Assembly (NCBI GenBank): GCA_030435675.1
Contig: CM059622.1
Coordinates: 10,974,001-11,038,000, forward strand
Origin: Steinernema hermaphroditum
Taxonomy: Eukaryota; Nematoda; Chromadorea; Rhabditida; Steinernematidae
Length of the DNA: 64,000 nucleotides
Direction: 5' to 3'
The translations under genes were made by a program, and so were the position numbers. The notes below the pieces were generated by a model. The model was not told the origin of the DNA. It did not search any database and saw nothing but the letters and a program-made list of their open reading frames with translations. The number at the start of each line of letters is the position of its first letter. Position 1 is the first letter of the stretch. This document shows, in pieces, positions 1 through 12,154 of this stretch.

Positions 1-3000
1 CACTAATTATTCAGGGTCGCTAATTTCCTCCTTCTTTTTTGCATCGAAGCGAAGCGCAAACTTTCGTCGGACCACCCGCAGGAAAACGTTTTTTGCATTT
101 CTCTCATGCGAACTCAAGGAAATCTCTATTTTCGGCGACTAATTACTTGGCGCTCGCCCGAACGCATTCGCTCCTTTCCGCTCACCGCCCAAGGAACGCT
201 AATTGGAATCCTCCTCAAACTACCACTTGTACCGTCCGCGTTACTGTGCTTTCACTCTACCTATTGCACCCTACACTTGATCTATAATGACTTGGAGAGA
301 CCTGTAATTGTCGTCTTCCGGTTGACTGATTTTCGATGTCACAATTAAACTGACATCATCTTCATTTTTTGAATAATTCGAATCACTCTTTGACTCATCG
401 GTGTACAATCCTGAAGACCTCTGGCCTACCTCTATTCCGAAACGGAACTATCCAACGGACACTTTTGTAGTTCCGTGGTTTGAAAAAGCTGACGATCGGA
501 TTGTATTTTCCCTTTTCATGTTTTTATGAGTGTTCCTTTCGAGAACGTGGGAGTTTGGCGCGGATGTTCTTCCGCTAATCCCCCGTGAATGAGACGAGCC
601 TTTGTGAGACGAAAAACACTTTTATACCCCGCGTCCATCGAACACACAATGAGTCTGAGTTTGTATACGGTGTCAGGCACTGCAAGTGGATGAGTAAGCG
701 TCGGGAGTCTGCACAATGTTTGCGCTTAGGGTAATTAAGTGTGTGGTCGTCTCGAAACGAAATATGCAAAAGGATATGAAAATGAAAAATGAAAATTTCT
801 TTGAGGGTGTGAAATGTCACTGGGGGTTGTCATACGTCTCTGACTCCGATTGGCGTTACCATGACATTGGGTTGTTCACTGAAAATGACGCCTGATTGAT
901 TTGATTTCAATGAATCTTTGTTGATGTACTTATGTATATTTGACTCATAATTTATACCTTAAGAATGGCTAGTCCAAAGTTACTGTGCTTACGGTATCAG
1001 TGCCCTCCCCGAATATTATGGAACCTTTCGAGTCAAGGTATATTTTGGTCCAATTTTCAACCTCTTCTTCTTATTTTAAACGCTTTCCACTGATGTCGTC
1101 CAGAGCGGAAAGGGACAAGTGCAGATCAGAGAGAGCGAAGAAAAGCCAAAATGAACGAAGAGCAACAAGAGCAGCTTGACCTAAAATAGAGGGCTGTTGT
1201 AGGGATGAACTTTGAAACATGCGGCCTTGTGCGCTCGGGCAGGGTGAGATTTTTTGGGCCATTTTTTTCCACATTTGGCCTCTATTTCTGTAAAGTAGAA
1301 GTGAGCTCGCGGAGTCGTTATGTGGGCATAGTAGCTGTCAGTGTCACCCACATACCCATTTCCTGTTACAGTACTTAACCAATTAAAATCGCAGTCTTTT
1401 AGACTAGAACAGACACAAAGTTCTTTGAGCAGAGTCACAATTAAACCCAAAAATTACATAGGCTACTGTAGAACAGCTGTCCAAATCACGGTAGACTCCT
1501 CAAAAACTCGACATTTTGGGTTCAGCTGCTCTTTTCGGCAACATATCTCCCTAAAGGGAACAGTTGCGTAGGAGACAACGCGTGGTGGCGACGCTCTCTT
1601 GCGCAGGGCAAAAAGGTGATTTATGAATCGAAATACGCGAATTCGGGCACGTTCCGTTTTTTTGCAATTCCAGCACCTTTGCAGCGTCGGTTCCCCGCGC
1701 GCCCAGGTTCTGAGCCCGCAAGGCCCTGGAGACGGAGACGGATGTTATCAGAAGGGGTCGAAGGGTCGTCGGGAGAGGAGGAAGCCTTCGGCTGCCGGAC
1801 GCGAGGCGAGACGTCGCCGTCCTATCTTCTCGATTATCAGCAGGTTCCAATTTGCCGTCCTCGCGACGGCGACCGTCTGGAAACGTCGCCGGGCGAGAAA
1901 ACCGTTTTTGGTCGTTTCGGTATCGATTTCGACTCCGCTGGAGGGGCGCCCTTCGCGGTGACCACCGAAGTCTCGGCTGTCGACCGGCTTCGAAGGCGTT
2001 TTTTGCGGGTGGCGCCCCTCCACCGGTGATCTATCAGCGCTCTTTCGACCCTCTGCGAATGTGTGCCTTCCGCGATTAATCAGTGCGCTACGGTAGAGTG
2101 GCTCCGTGTCGAATCAGCTGCTTGGGGCGCTTTTTGCGTGCGTGGGCTCAGGGGTACTGTACTGTAGAGTAAGTGATGGTTCGTTGTTTTCACTTCAATC
2201 GATTCGTATTTCGAGCACATGGATAGGTGGTGCTTTTTGCGGGTTGATACGTTACAGATCACGATTAGATGATGAAAATAATCAAAAGAATCGCAAATTT
2301 TATGTTGCTTAGAATTAAGTGACTTTTTGTGCGTAACAGTGAAGACGACGAAGAAAAAGTAGTCTCAAATGCTTCTTTGTTAACCTTATCAAATCAGAAG
2401 CCCCACCTTGATGGCCTCCGACGACGGCCATAAAAACTACTGTAGACTCTGTTATCGCCTCAGTCAGTGCTTTTTCAGCTTCCGTGTCCCACTAGTTTTC
2501 CTTCCTTGAACATGCCGAATCCAACCAAAAGCCACCCGAGGACGTACCTCCCGTACCAACTGCTGATCGTCGTCGAGTGGCTTGTAATCGTACCCCTCCG
2601 GGGTGGGACGGCCTGGAATTGGAATGTGTGTTCTTTAGACACAGTCGCTACAAAAGCGCCAAAATGTGCGTACAAATGGAAAACGAGAATTCCTGTGAAC
2701 CCGAAGGTGTTCGCCGTTCGACTCCATTGTTTCAATGTGTTTGTATTTCACAACCCCGGAGTCGAAAGGTCGGAACCGAGGTGTCCACGAAATTTCTTAC
2801 TTCCACGTGTCGTTTTAAAAATGTTTAGGAACGGAACGATTGGGTCACAAACAGCCACCGTACTGTTGATGCGTCTCTAATTCTGATGTATCATATCTAG
2901 AGTGTAGCGATCTTAGTAGCTTATTACTGGAATCTAGTGATTCTCTGGTACGATTCCGCGTAGTTGCCATCCTTGATCCATGGAGGAACGTACTCATAGT

Positions 3001-5984
3001 ATCATAGAAATGTGTCAGAGAATGGCTCTTCAAAATTTCAAAGCCGGATCATATAACTTTTCCCTTATTTCAAGCTGATACAAGTAGGCGAGGGCTTCTC
3101 TGCCCCACTCAACTCTCCCTTTCCGTGACACATTCGCGCCTTGTACCTCCTCCGCCGAGTTCTCAGACCTCCACAATTGTTTCTTTGTTCCCTCTCCTGT
3201 CCGTCGTCGTTGTGGTTCGGTTATCTTATCAGCGCTTGCCGGTTGAGGTCTCCTTATGACGTGCGTCTGCGCATGGCCTCCGCTTATCAATCTGCGCTGA
3301 GTGGTTCGAGAGAATAAGGAGACGCGGGCAGTGAGCACAGATCGTTTTTTAGACAAAATAACGAGTTTAGGCGTCTTCTTGACTGTGACCCCGCTCGAAT
3401 TCGGAGAAAATTCGTTTCAAACGTGTTGCGTGCACGTCTCCTGTGAGCATTTTAGAAAATCGCGTCTTATCAGTGATTTCCGGGACAGCACAAAAACTGG
3501 ATACTATCGGGGAGTATAAAGAACGGTCGGGCAAAAAGTCCCTCTGAATCACTACAGCGAAAGTGGAGATTTTCAAAAATGGAGAGAAAGCACAAAGGTG
3601 AACCCACCTTTGTTTCCTTTCGTTTCGAATCTCCTCCTTCTTCTCTCAAGAATGTCTGTTCGGTGTACACGTGAATCCGTCATTCTCGAGAGAACGCCAC
3701 TTTGATAACACAAAGAAGCTATCTAAAATAGACAATTAAACTGTTTGATGGACAAAGACCGCGATCGCCGAGACTCCACTTTTGTCAGCTGTTCCTGCTT
3801 TTTGAGTTGTCTTCCAATGGTGACGCCAAAACGCAAAGTAATCGCGAAATTAAATACAAACACGAATCACACATCAGAGAACATGTATGGGTTAGGAAGT
3901 AATGCAGTTCTAAAGCGAGTTGGAATGCACGAGATGCGGCAGTTCTTAGAAGATTCTTAGAGCACTGTGCTGGCAGAAGATCTGACGGTGCATACCGAAT
4001 TCAGTTAAAATTCTACTCATAACACAAGGTGTACCAAAATAAGAGGGCTTACTTTTTGCGACTTTCTTTACTAGACGGGTAGAGTAGACAGACTTGTTCC
4101 TTTTTGTAAAATCAGTTGAATGGGCAGCCCCTGGCAGACCGGTCTATTTGGCCCATGCGACCTGTGTGCTCCCATTTGTATCTTTGTACACTGTGTACCT
4201 GCAAAGTTTACCTTATGTAGGAAGTTTAGGTCACCGAAGCTTGAACAATACACGTTTTTCTTCTTCCGGAATAAGTGATTTGGTGTCGATGACCACGTAC
4301 TTCTTTGTGTGTGAGCGAGTAAAACAAAATTCAGAAGATGCATTTTCCTATTTTCTTTTCCAATGAAAATCAAAATTCTTATTTAGATTTTCCTATTTAA
4401 TGATATCTTCGATTTTTTTTGCGATAGTCGTTACACACAATAGAGACACCACAGTCACTGCTTCTCTTTGACACCATGTCCGAGTTAGATCGCAGTTACA
4501 CCATGCGAATTCACTCGTTTGCAGTCCCATAGCTACTTCTCTTTTGTTCATTTCTGTTGAATGCTTATTCATTCCCCTCGAGATCGACGTCACAGATCGA
4601 CCACATTATGCAGATTATCCGTTCGAGGATTCACCTCATTAAGTGACACCTCATTTCTGAAAATTAGCCTTCGGGTTTGAGTCATTAGCGCCCTAGGGAA
4701 TCGTTGTTTTGAGTGCAAGCAGGCGGTCAACGAGACAACATCGGAGGGTTTCCACGAAGATACTTTCGAACAAAGGTTGACAAGGAAAGTTCAAGTTTAG
4801 ATCTGTAGAAAGGGGTTGAAGGAATGCAGCAATCCTGAGAGGTTCCGTTCGGCTGTCAAATGTCTTGACGTTTTCTGGACCTTTCGTGCACTTTTCGCTT
4901 TTTGGTCGCTGAACTCATGCATCTAAGTAAGGCTTGCATGTCGGGCTCGGAAAAACGGATCTGCAAGTAGTAGTCTCCAAACTGCGTGAGTCAATTCCTT
5001 TTGTGTTGTAATCTATGCTCTTTGATGTCCTTTCGTCTAATCACACACCTCCTGGATGTTTTATGCGAATTCCAACGAGATATGTGCTTCGAAACTGATC
5101 AGGCATTAAGGCGAAATCGCTTTGTTTTCAAGATGTCTCATAAAAATTTTTCTTTGCCTGCAATATTTCCATCACATGACTGCCTGATAACAATTCGGTT
5201 TCCGGAAAACAGCGCTGGGCGACCATTGAACACAATGTCTCCCCATGGAAACTGTGTTCGGCCGACCCGGGAAGACCGACTGTACCTGTAAAACAAACAA
5301 AGTTTTGTTTTCTACCGTATCTAAACGAGCAAATAACTGTCACAAACTGACACAAAATGACGCTCGGGAAGATCGACTTTCCAATTAGAGGTAGGTTAGC
5401 TTCAAATAATATGACTAAAACTATATTCCTTCTCATGCGTTGTTTATGCGACGAGACACGCTTGGTCCTTGTAGACAAACACTCCTCCGAGATCCATTTT
5501 TGCGGCTAAACATTTATAAAAGCGCTGTACTTACTTTTTCCCCACGTCAACCTGTGGTCATGTTTTTTGATGTTTTCCAAGACTGTTTGGACTTTAAATA
5601 TGCTACGTCTCGTACACTATCGGTGCTGTCTTGCAATTCAAAGACTATAAATGCAAGGAGTTTAGAGTTAACTTGGTTGCTGCTATGTAGCCTTATACTC
5701 AAATGCCATTTTCCCTAAGTGCAGCGTCGTCACGACGCAACACTTCTTAGGCCCATTATTTTTGCTTATTCGTGTGAGACCTAGAATTACCTATCTACTC
5801 CCGGCTACGGTAGAATTCCACCGCTTTCAAGTCATCACTCATCGTACACTACGTTGCGTGAGAGGCGTGCCCTCGCTGGGAGGGAGGAGTCGGAACACTC
5901 GTTTAAACCTCAAGCGCCTGTCCTCACTGATTCCGCGCCTTCAGATGTAGTTGAGCTTTCTGCGCACACACGAAGCAGAAGGAA
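1..5984. other. Gene-poor upstream region with a GC-rich island at 1.6-2.0 kb
   Basis: I see no supportable gene in this stretch. The open frames are short, overlap on both strands and lack splice signals or coding-like composition. The segment at about 1580-2040 is markedly GC-rich (many CGACGG/CGCCG words) and stays open in several frames for that reason alone. It looks more like a promoter- or enhancer-type island than an exon. The palindromic word TACNGTA recurs here (for example near 1461, 2090, 2155 and 2440). Confidence 0.5.
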
Positions 5985-6110
5985 ATGTCTTCGACTACGT
6001 CTCCAAACGATGGGCACTCTTCGATGATCGTGAGCCGCCGGAAGTGGGAAGAGGAGCTCGACGAGATGCTCCGGAATCTGAACAACGCCGAGCAGAAGGA
6101 GGCCGGAACG
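5985..6110 (+). CDS. Isolated first coding exon, candidate distal start of the zinc-finger gene
   Basis: An ATG opens a 42-codon exon ending in a strong donor (ACG|GTGAGT) in phase 0. The peptide begins MSSTTSPNDGHSSMIVSRRK and continues into an acidic, helical-looking tail (WEEELDEMLRNLNNAEQ). Composition and codon choice differ clearly from the surrounding AT-rich DNA. No later exon that follows convincingly was found before 22.5 kb. The next phase-0 acceptor in clear coding sequence is at 24987/24988 of the zinc-finger gene, and joining them keeps the frame open. That would make an alternative N-terminus replacing the short 22541 exon and a protein of about 459 residues. A possible spliced-leader acceptor (CCTTCAG) lies about 40 nt upstream. 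The exon is well supported; its assignment to the zinc-finger gene is inference, and it could belong to an unrecognised gene. Confidence 0.6.
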
Positions 6111-6917
6111 GTGAGTTCGCTTTGCTCTCGCTACTCAGAGAGATTTGTGTTTTGAGCCATGGAGAAGCACAAAAAGACATCGTGGGTGTAAACGGGTGGC
6201 AAGGGCTGGCTGATTGTGGCGAGACGAAGCAAGAAGAAGAATCGCTTAAAATACATCGACGTGGAAAATGTTACGATAAGTACCTTTTGTGAACGATACT
6301 TGAATCGGGTAGCAAAATTTGTTCCCTTATCATTCGTCTTTTATCCAATCAAAGCAAAACCAGAACTAGCCGTAACTTGGTAAAGGTGGGATTTGAAACC
6401 GGTTTTTCCCAATCCCGAAAAGTCGATCATTTTCAAAATCGATCCGAGAGCTTATTATGGAATCCAAATTTCTATTTTGTTAAAAAAGAATGAGTTTGTA
6501 ATGAACAATTTAGCAGTACAGTAAATGGTATTCTTATCATTCGCGTGGAAAATTGAAATAAGAGTCCTGCCTTGGATTACGTGTATTCTCACCATTCCGA
6601 CTGTCGTTGTTGATGTATCGAAATTGATTGATTGAGCTTTGAATATCTGGCATACCCCGGTATAGGGTTACATAAAAACTGTTAATGTTGATGGATTGAC
6701 GCCTTCCTCTGTTACAACTTGGAAGTATCGGGAATCGTCCCAACCTGATAATTCGAGCAATTATAACGGACCACCCTCGTTGTTCTACGCAGATGCTCAT
6801 CAATCAGGTTCCCATCTGCAAAGTAGATCTTCAACAAGAACCGAAAAGGCGAAAGTTATTTAAGTGGTTGTTTTTGTTTAGTTTTTTGAACTTCACCAAA
6901 GTGATCACTACGGTGAG

Positions 6918-7005
6918 ACCCAGAATTTGAACTAGCTCATTGAAAAAAGCCGTATAATTTATGCGTTCACTCGTAGTTTTCAACGCCCTAGTTCAAATTC
7001 TGGGT
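6918..7005. repeat. Perfect 18-bp inverted repeat, 52-nt loop
   Basis: The 18 bases at 6918-6935 (ACCCAGAATTTGAACTAG) are the exact reverse complement of 6988-7005. The arms are separated by 52 nt of AT-rich sequence. An RNA of either strand would form an 18-bp hairpin. No coding sequence or terminal duplication was recognised around it. It could be a small hairpin RNA precursor, a solo foldback element or the remnant of a short inverted-repeat transposon. Confidence 0.8.
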
Positions 7006-7587
7006 TTGCATTTATTGAGATTGGCTGCATACAAGCGACGAGTCGCAAGTCTCAGTATGGCGTTTTTCGGTTTTCAGCATTTGCGACATTTGCCGTTTTC
7101 GAATTGTAGCGAATAGATGGAACTGTGTTCTTGCAGATGCCATATCTATCTATTGGTTCACTTTATTGGTTTGTGCATTCACCCAAGTTTATACTGTCGT
7201 ATTCGATAGCTTCCGTTTTTTTAGTTTTTAGTAAAAAGACGCTTCCGTAACTTTCGCTTTCATTCGTTGATCTTTGGATTTTCTCAAAATGTACCTTAAC
7301 TACCGTCTTACTCATAGCTACCCCACAAAAAGCTGTTGACTTCTTTGAGTGTCGCGATTACTGTAGTGACATCTTGTGACTTCTTGACGTCCCCATTGCT
7401 GTTATCGTTCTTGAAGACCATAGATAAGTGTCGCGGAAAGTGGTCAACAACTTTTTGAGTTAAAACACTTCCGATAACAGAAACGCGTGTGGCATGGTAC
7501 TTGGTCGCCTCCGTGGCGATCAGAGACCTGCAAAAAGCGGTAACTTACTGCGTGATTCTTTTTCGAAACCCCTTTGTGAACCGCCTT

Positions 7588-7654
7588 CCTGGAAAAGCTT
7601 TCCAGTAGGCGATCAACTTCTATATGTGGAAGTACTTTGCACTTCTTGATCGCC
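7588..7654. repeat. Cluster of two small hairpins
   Basis: Two inverted repeats sit next to each other. CTGGAAA and TTTCCAG around a three-base loop occupy 7588-7604. GGCGATCAA (7608-7616) and its exact complement TTGATCGCC (7646-7654) flank 29 nt that themselves contain CTTC/GAAG repeats. The arrangement is visible directly. A function as structured RNA or binding site is only a possibility. Confidence 0.6.
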
Positions 7655-9886
7655 AAAAGTAGGATGTGTCCCGTGCAGGAAACCTGTTTTCGCGATTTGT
7701 GCGATCTTCATCAATCATATTTTGGAAGTGATCCGATCTGAGATAGTTCTTTCGAGTACAAAAAGTGGGTTTGAGGTCTTTGCAGCGTTTGGGAACGGTG
7801 GTGATTAATGGACGCCGAAAATACGTGTGGTTTGACGTCCACGGCGTTCCCAGGAAGAAACAACCTGCGAGGTACGATTAAGGCGTATTGTAGTGACCTT
7901 GTGAACCTCTTGGGTGGCACCGAGCCAGTTGTTGGCGCTAAAAATAAGCGCTGACATCGCAGGAACGGCAATTTGTGTCTTGCTGCTGCCGCTATTGAGA
8001 CGTCAAGTGATTTGCGATGTGTTCAGATATCGGACGCACCACACCCATTATCACTTTAGGGGTGTTCGCAGGACAAAAACTTGTTTACACTAAACACCAA
8101 CGGTGCTACATGTTTCAGGTGTACGGTACCTTTGGGGCGTTGTTGGAGGCGGGAGGGCCATTATATGAACAGCTGGGTATGTATGACTGCTTGGACAAGG
8201 CAAAATCGTAAAATACAAATATCTCAAGAGATAGAGAATAGAAAGACGCATCATTCGACGCATCATTGCTTGACTAGGGTTTGATGTATACGCGTGTTGG
8301 GGCTAAACAATGGCAACTGAAGCAGCCAGGCAGTAAACTGAGGAGCCTAGTCTAGATCAATAACGCTACATTGTCAACTCATCGGAGTTTGTAGGCCCGA
8401 ACGGCGCACGCTAGGGTTATCACAAAACTTATACTCATCGTATACATGATAGCAACGCGTAATTGTCATTTCTAGAAGGTCGACATTTTATGAGCCTTTT
8501 TTATCGAAACAAAAAAAAGAAACCAAATGAGGACGTTGCGCTCTTCCTGAAATTTTGGTTTGTACGTTGACGGTAGTAAGAGCGTTTATGATCAAATGAA
8601 CTGCGCCTTGTGTGACACCGTTTTACAAACTTTCTGCATTTTACAAATTAATGTCGTTATCGAAGACCGAAGGCTATAGTACCTCAAGAAGGCCGGCGAC
8701 TACGATGAAGTTACTGTGTCTCTTTGTACTCTCAAGACGTCCATCCATCAAAAATGTCGTTGATGACTGTGATGAGAAGCAACTCAACAGAGAAATTGCT
8801 CTTCACAGCTGCGAGACATACTCTAGACGATGAAAATATGACAAATTGGATCGGTGGTGCAGAGATGTTAGCCTCTGCTCTGTTGGCGTTCTACGGCGCT
8901 AAGGATTCTCAGAAATCACTCCAATTGGAGCGCTCTCATCCAAATTCTTCAAAATTAATTACTTCTCAATTCCAAGGCTACCGTAATCCTTCTGCGCGAT
9001 TTCAAAACCTGTTCGTCAAAAATTCGCAATTCACGACAAGCGCTTTGTTTTTGCGCCGCCGTCCTACCGTAATCCGCCCACGAGCGGCGCACAGTGGCAG
9101 ACGAACGACTCTGCAAACGGTCTCGCAACGCGCTCTCTATTAACCCATTTGGGGCGATTTTTGCGATCTTCGCATTTTTTCAAGCCTCAGGTAGAGGCGT
9201 TCCGGTCAACTCACCGAGCCGCTGCGTGTGGAGAAGAATATGATTGACGACTCCGAAATCTCGGCGACACTTGTCGTTCTGCAAAATTGGTGCAAAAGCA
9301 GAAAGTATATAGGGTGACAATGCGCGCGGGTCTTTATTTTTGCAGACGATGTTTTCGGAGTTCAATTGTAACTTTTTCGGCAAACAGGTAGGCCTTTTCT
9401 TTCACAAGAAGAACGACTTCTTATCCAAGGGGTGGTCTCGGCTTTGTAAGAAGCGTAGATAGGGGGTGAAGATAAATCGAGCCCTGCAATACCAGTTGGC
9501 GCACTTGAAGGTTACCGAAACTGCGAGTGACTCTGTGGAGAGTGCATAAAAACGGGGAAGTAATTTAGGAGGCGCGCGCCAACCGGATCAGAAGAGAGAT
9601 CGGTGGCTAATGAAGGGTGGCCTCGGCGGTGGAGGACCCACCGCCGAAAGCAAAAAAAGTAGGTTGGGAAAAAGGGAACTGCTCGTGCTCTGTGTGCAGA
9701 CGTGGAAGTTGCGAAGCACAGTGCCGCCATTTCTTGTCTCTGTGAGGCACATTTCTTGAGCTTCTTCGTGACTGGAATTCAGATAGAACTTACCAGTATA
9801 TAGGAGTTGTGGAGAGGGGGAGTTGTGGTCCAGATATTCCATCTTTTGAACAATGGTTATCAAGAACAGGAGCATAATGCCATCAT

Positions 9887-9937
9887 ATTAGTTGATCATG
9901 GAGCCGACGTCGGCATTTAAGGAGACGATCAACTAAT
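9887..9937. repeat. Inverted repeat with nested 12-bp palindrome
   Basis: ATTAGTTGATC at 9887-9897 and its exact reverse complement at 9927-9937 enclose the perfect palindrome GCCGACGTCGGC (9903-9914). The palindrome contains a GACGTC core (CRE/bZIP-like). The symmetry is clear; regulatory function is a guess. Confidence 0.7.
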
Positions 9938-11932
9938 AAGGATATCAGGCACTTGGTTTAACTCAATATCAAAGATAAGATCTCATTTGTTTCATTTTTC
10001 TCGCCCATCTTCTTCTGTGATACGTTTTCCGAAATTCACTTACTCATGGGTAATGACAGGTCGAACTCGGACGATACGGAAGATGTCAGTCAAGCTTCTC
10101 CTTTCAAACAATGCTGTTAGAAGTGCTGACGGTACTCGCGAGGCACTAGCATACCTTGTTTACCGGTTACATGAGAAGCATCGCAAATTGTCCTCAGAGT
10201 GCAGAGGCACTGATATGGTAGAACATTAGGCCATGTAACATCTGCTACCGAAACCTAGATTATCTTCATTTGGACTATAGGTAGCAATGAACCGTTGTTG
10301 AGGTAGTCAGCAGAAATTCGTTCCAAATCTATGAAAGATGCAGTGTAATAGCTGACGCCTTACGGTACTCATTACTTTGTATTCGGAGGAAACATAGAAA
10401 GATCGAGCTCACTGTGATTTACACTAGATTCTGCACCTCAAAGCTCTCGTAGTTCACTGTGATCTAAAATGCGACATCCACACTGCTTAGCAGGCTCTTT
10501 GGGCGCGCAAAATAGGTGTTGTGTAAAAATGCTACCGTATACTCTGCCAAAAAACCAACAACGTCAATCAACAAGGCCGTCACCAAAATTACAGAAGCCT
10601 TTATTCGAAGACGTCTCTCATGAAATAAGGAAGTTTCATTTTTACTACGGTATTCCGTTTGACGCGGAACCACATTTGTCAAAATGTAAAAATAAAGTAC
10701 AGACGCCCCAATTTTGAAGTTTGAAAAACCCCGAAAGACTGGTCCTGCAGAAAAAAAATCAGAAAAGTCAGTAAACAACGCAACTCTCAGTTCGGAGGTG
10801 GCATCTTCTGACCAAGATCCTAGTATGACTCGAGTCGTGTCTTTTTTTCCGCTAGTAGCTTTCTTGAGTATACATCGTAGATGTAAGAAATCCAAGATCG
10901 CACAGACGACGTTTTTGTGTATTTTTATGTTAACTTAGAATGTTTTCGAGTTTATAAGTTTACCTCTTGAATCAACAGCTTACACCGTCAACAGCATACG
11001 GCGGCGTAGAAAGCACAAAGAACAACACTATCTCACCGTCGCTTCCCTTCTCTTCTTCGGCACAGATATCCAAATGACAAAAGGCTTTTCTTTTCTGATA
11101 TTGTTTGCGGATTTCTGGGAATTGGAAGCAATTCGCAGGATTCTACGATCATCACAAAGCCGGAGATTCCGTTTGCGGCCAGAGGACGTCTTTGGGTCAT
11201 AAACTTCAAGGTTCTTCGTGAATGCGTTGAATTTCTTGAGATTTCGATTAGTTCTAGCAGCAGTTTGACAGTTTGAGGGCGCCTCTCCCCGCAGAACCTG
11301 AATCTGAATGTGATTTGAGTCGCCGAGCTCATCGAAAAGCGTGAAAAGGTGGCACGTTTCTACTTTGCGGCTATCAATATAGACCCGCGAAATTGGACAC
11401 TTTTCCATTTGGAAAATTTCGGCATTTTTTGCCGACTGATTCTGGAATACAAACTCACTGTCAGCATTTTTCGCGCATTTTTTAAATATCATAAAGGAGT
11501 CATTTTTGGTATAACTATTGCTTCTTCTGCTCGACGCAAAAAAAAATTTTAAGATTTGGAGTTATTCAACGAGCATTTCTTCTTGATGCTGGTCTTATTT
11601 GTTTATGAGGCTTGTAGCCGAATACTTCCCTCTCAATGAATACCTGAAGAAACCGTAAAACTTTGTGTGTTTGTTGCTAGATGATGCAGTTCAATAGAAA
11701 GCAAAATAATCTAACGTACATACTTATGCTCCCACAAAAAATGTGAAACTGTGAAATGTAAAACTGCGGTTTAAATTACTTTTCTAAACGTCTAGGGCGA
11801 GTCGTTTAGAAACGAGAGCAGACCGTTTTCAAATTGATCTCTGGACCGATTCTTTTGAATCTTACTTTGGGTTCAAGATGCTAGGATGTTCATGATGTTG
11901 CACGTACTCCCTCCCCCGCCGCCATAAAATCT

Positions 11933-12154
11933 CGCCGTCGCGACGGCGAAACTTTTCGCGCAGTTTCAAGGCTAAAGGACGTTCTCGTTTTTTGTGCTTG
12001 TTTACATTCTGCTCGCGGCGACCTGGATGCGCCGAACGCGCAACGACCTTAAACAGTTGCATCTCGAGTCGCCCTTTTTCAGATTGTCTCTTGTCTTTCG
12101 CCTAAGTCGCCGACGCGAAATCGCGCGAGTACAGACGCGAGTCTCTTCGCGTCG
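11933..12154. repeat. GC-rich island with strong palindromes
   Basis: The island contains the perfect 16-bp palindrome CGCCGTCGCGACGGCG (11933-11948). A 9-bp inverted repeat, CGACGCGAA (12111-12119) against TTCGCGTCG (12146-12154), follows. The surrounding 300 bases are far richer in CpG than the flanks. The open frames here appear to be a by-product of GC content. It may be a regulatory island in the desert upstream of the zinc-finger gene. Confidence 0.55.

Noticed and set aside
1616..2029. 137-codon plus-strand frame at the 1.6-kb GC island
   Set aside because: Same explanation: several overlapping frames on both strands are open because of GC content; the product is mostly Arg/Pro/Gly without domain pattern.
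10464..11492. Two minus-strand frames of 143 and 154 codons that could be exons of one gene
   Set aside because: No acceptor/donor pair joins them in phase, other frames are open over the same DNA, and no family is recognised. Left as a note under the desert entry.
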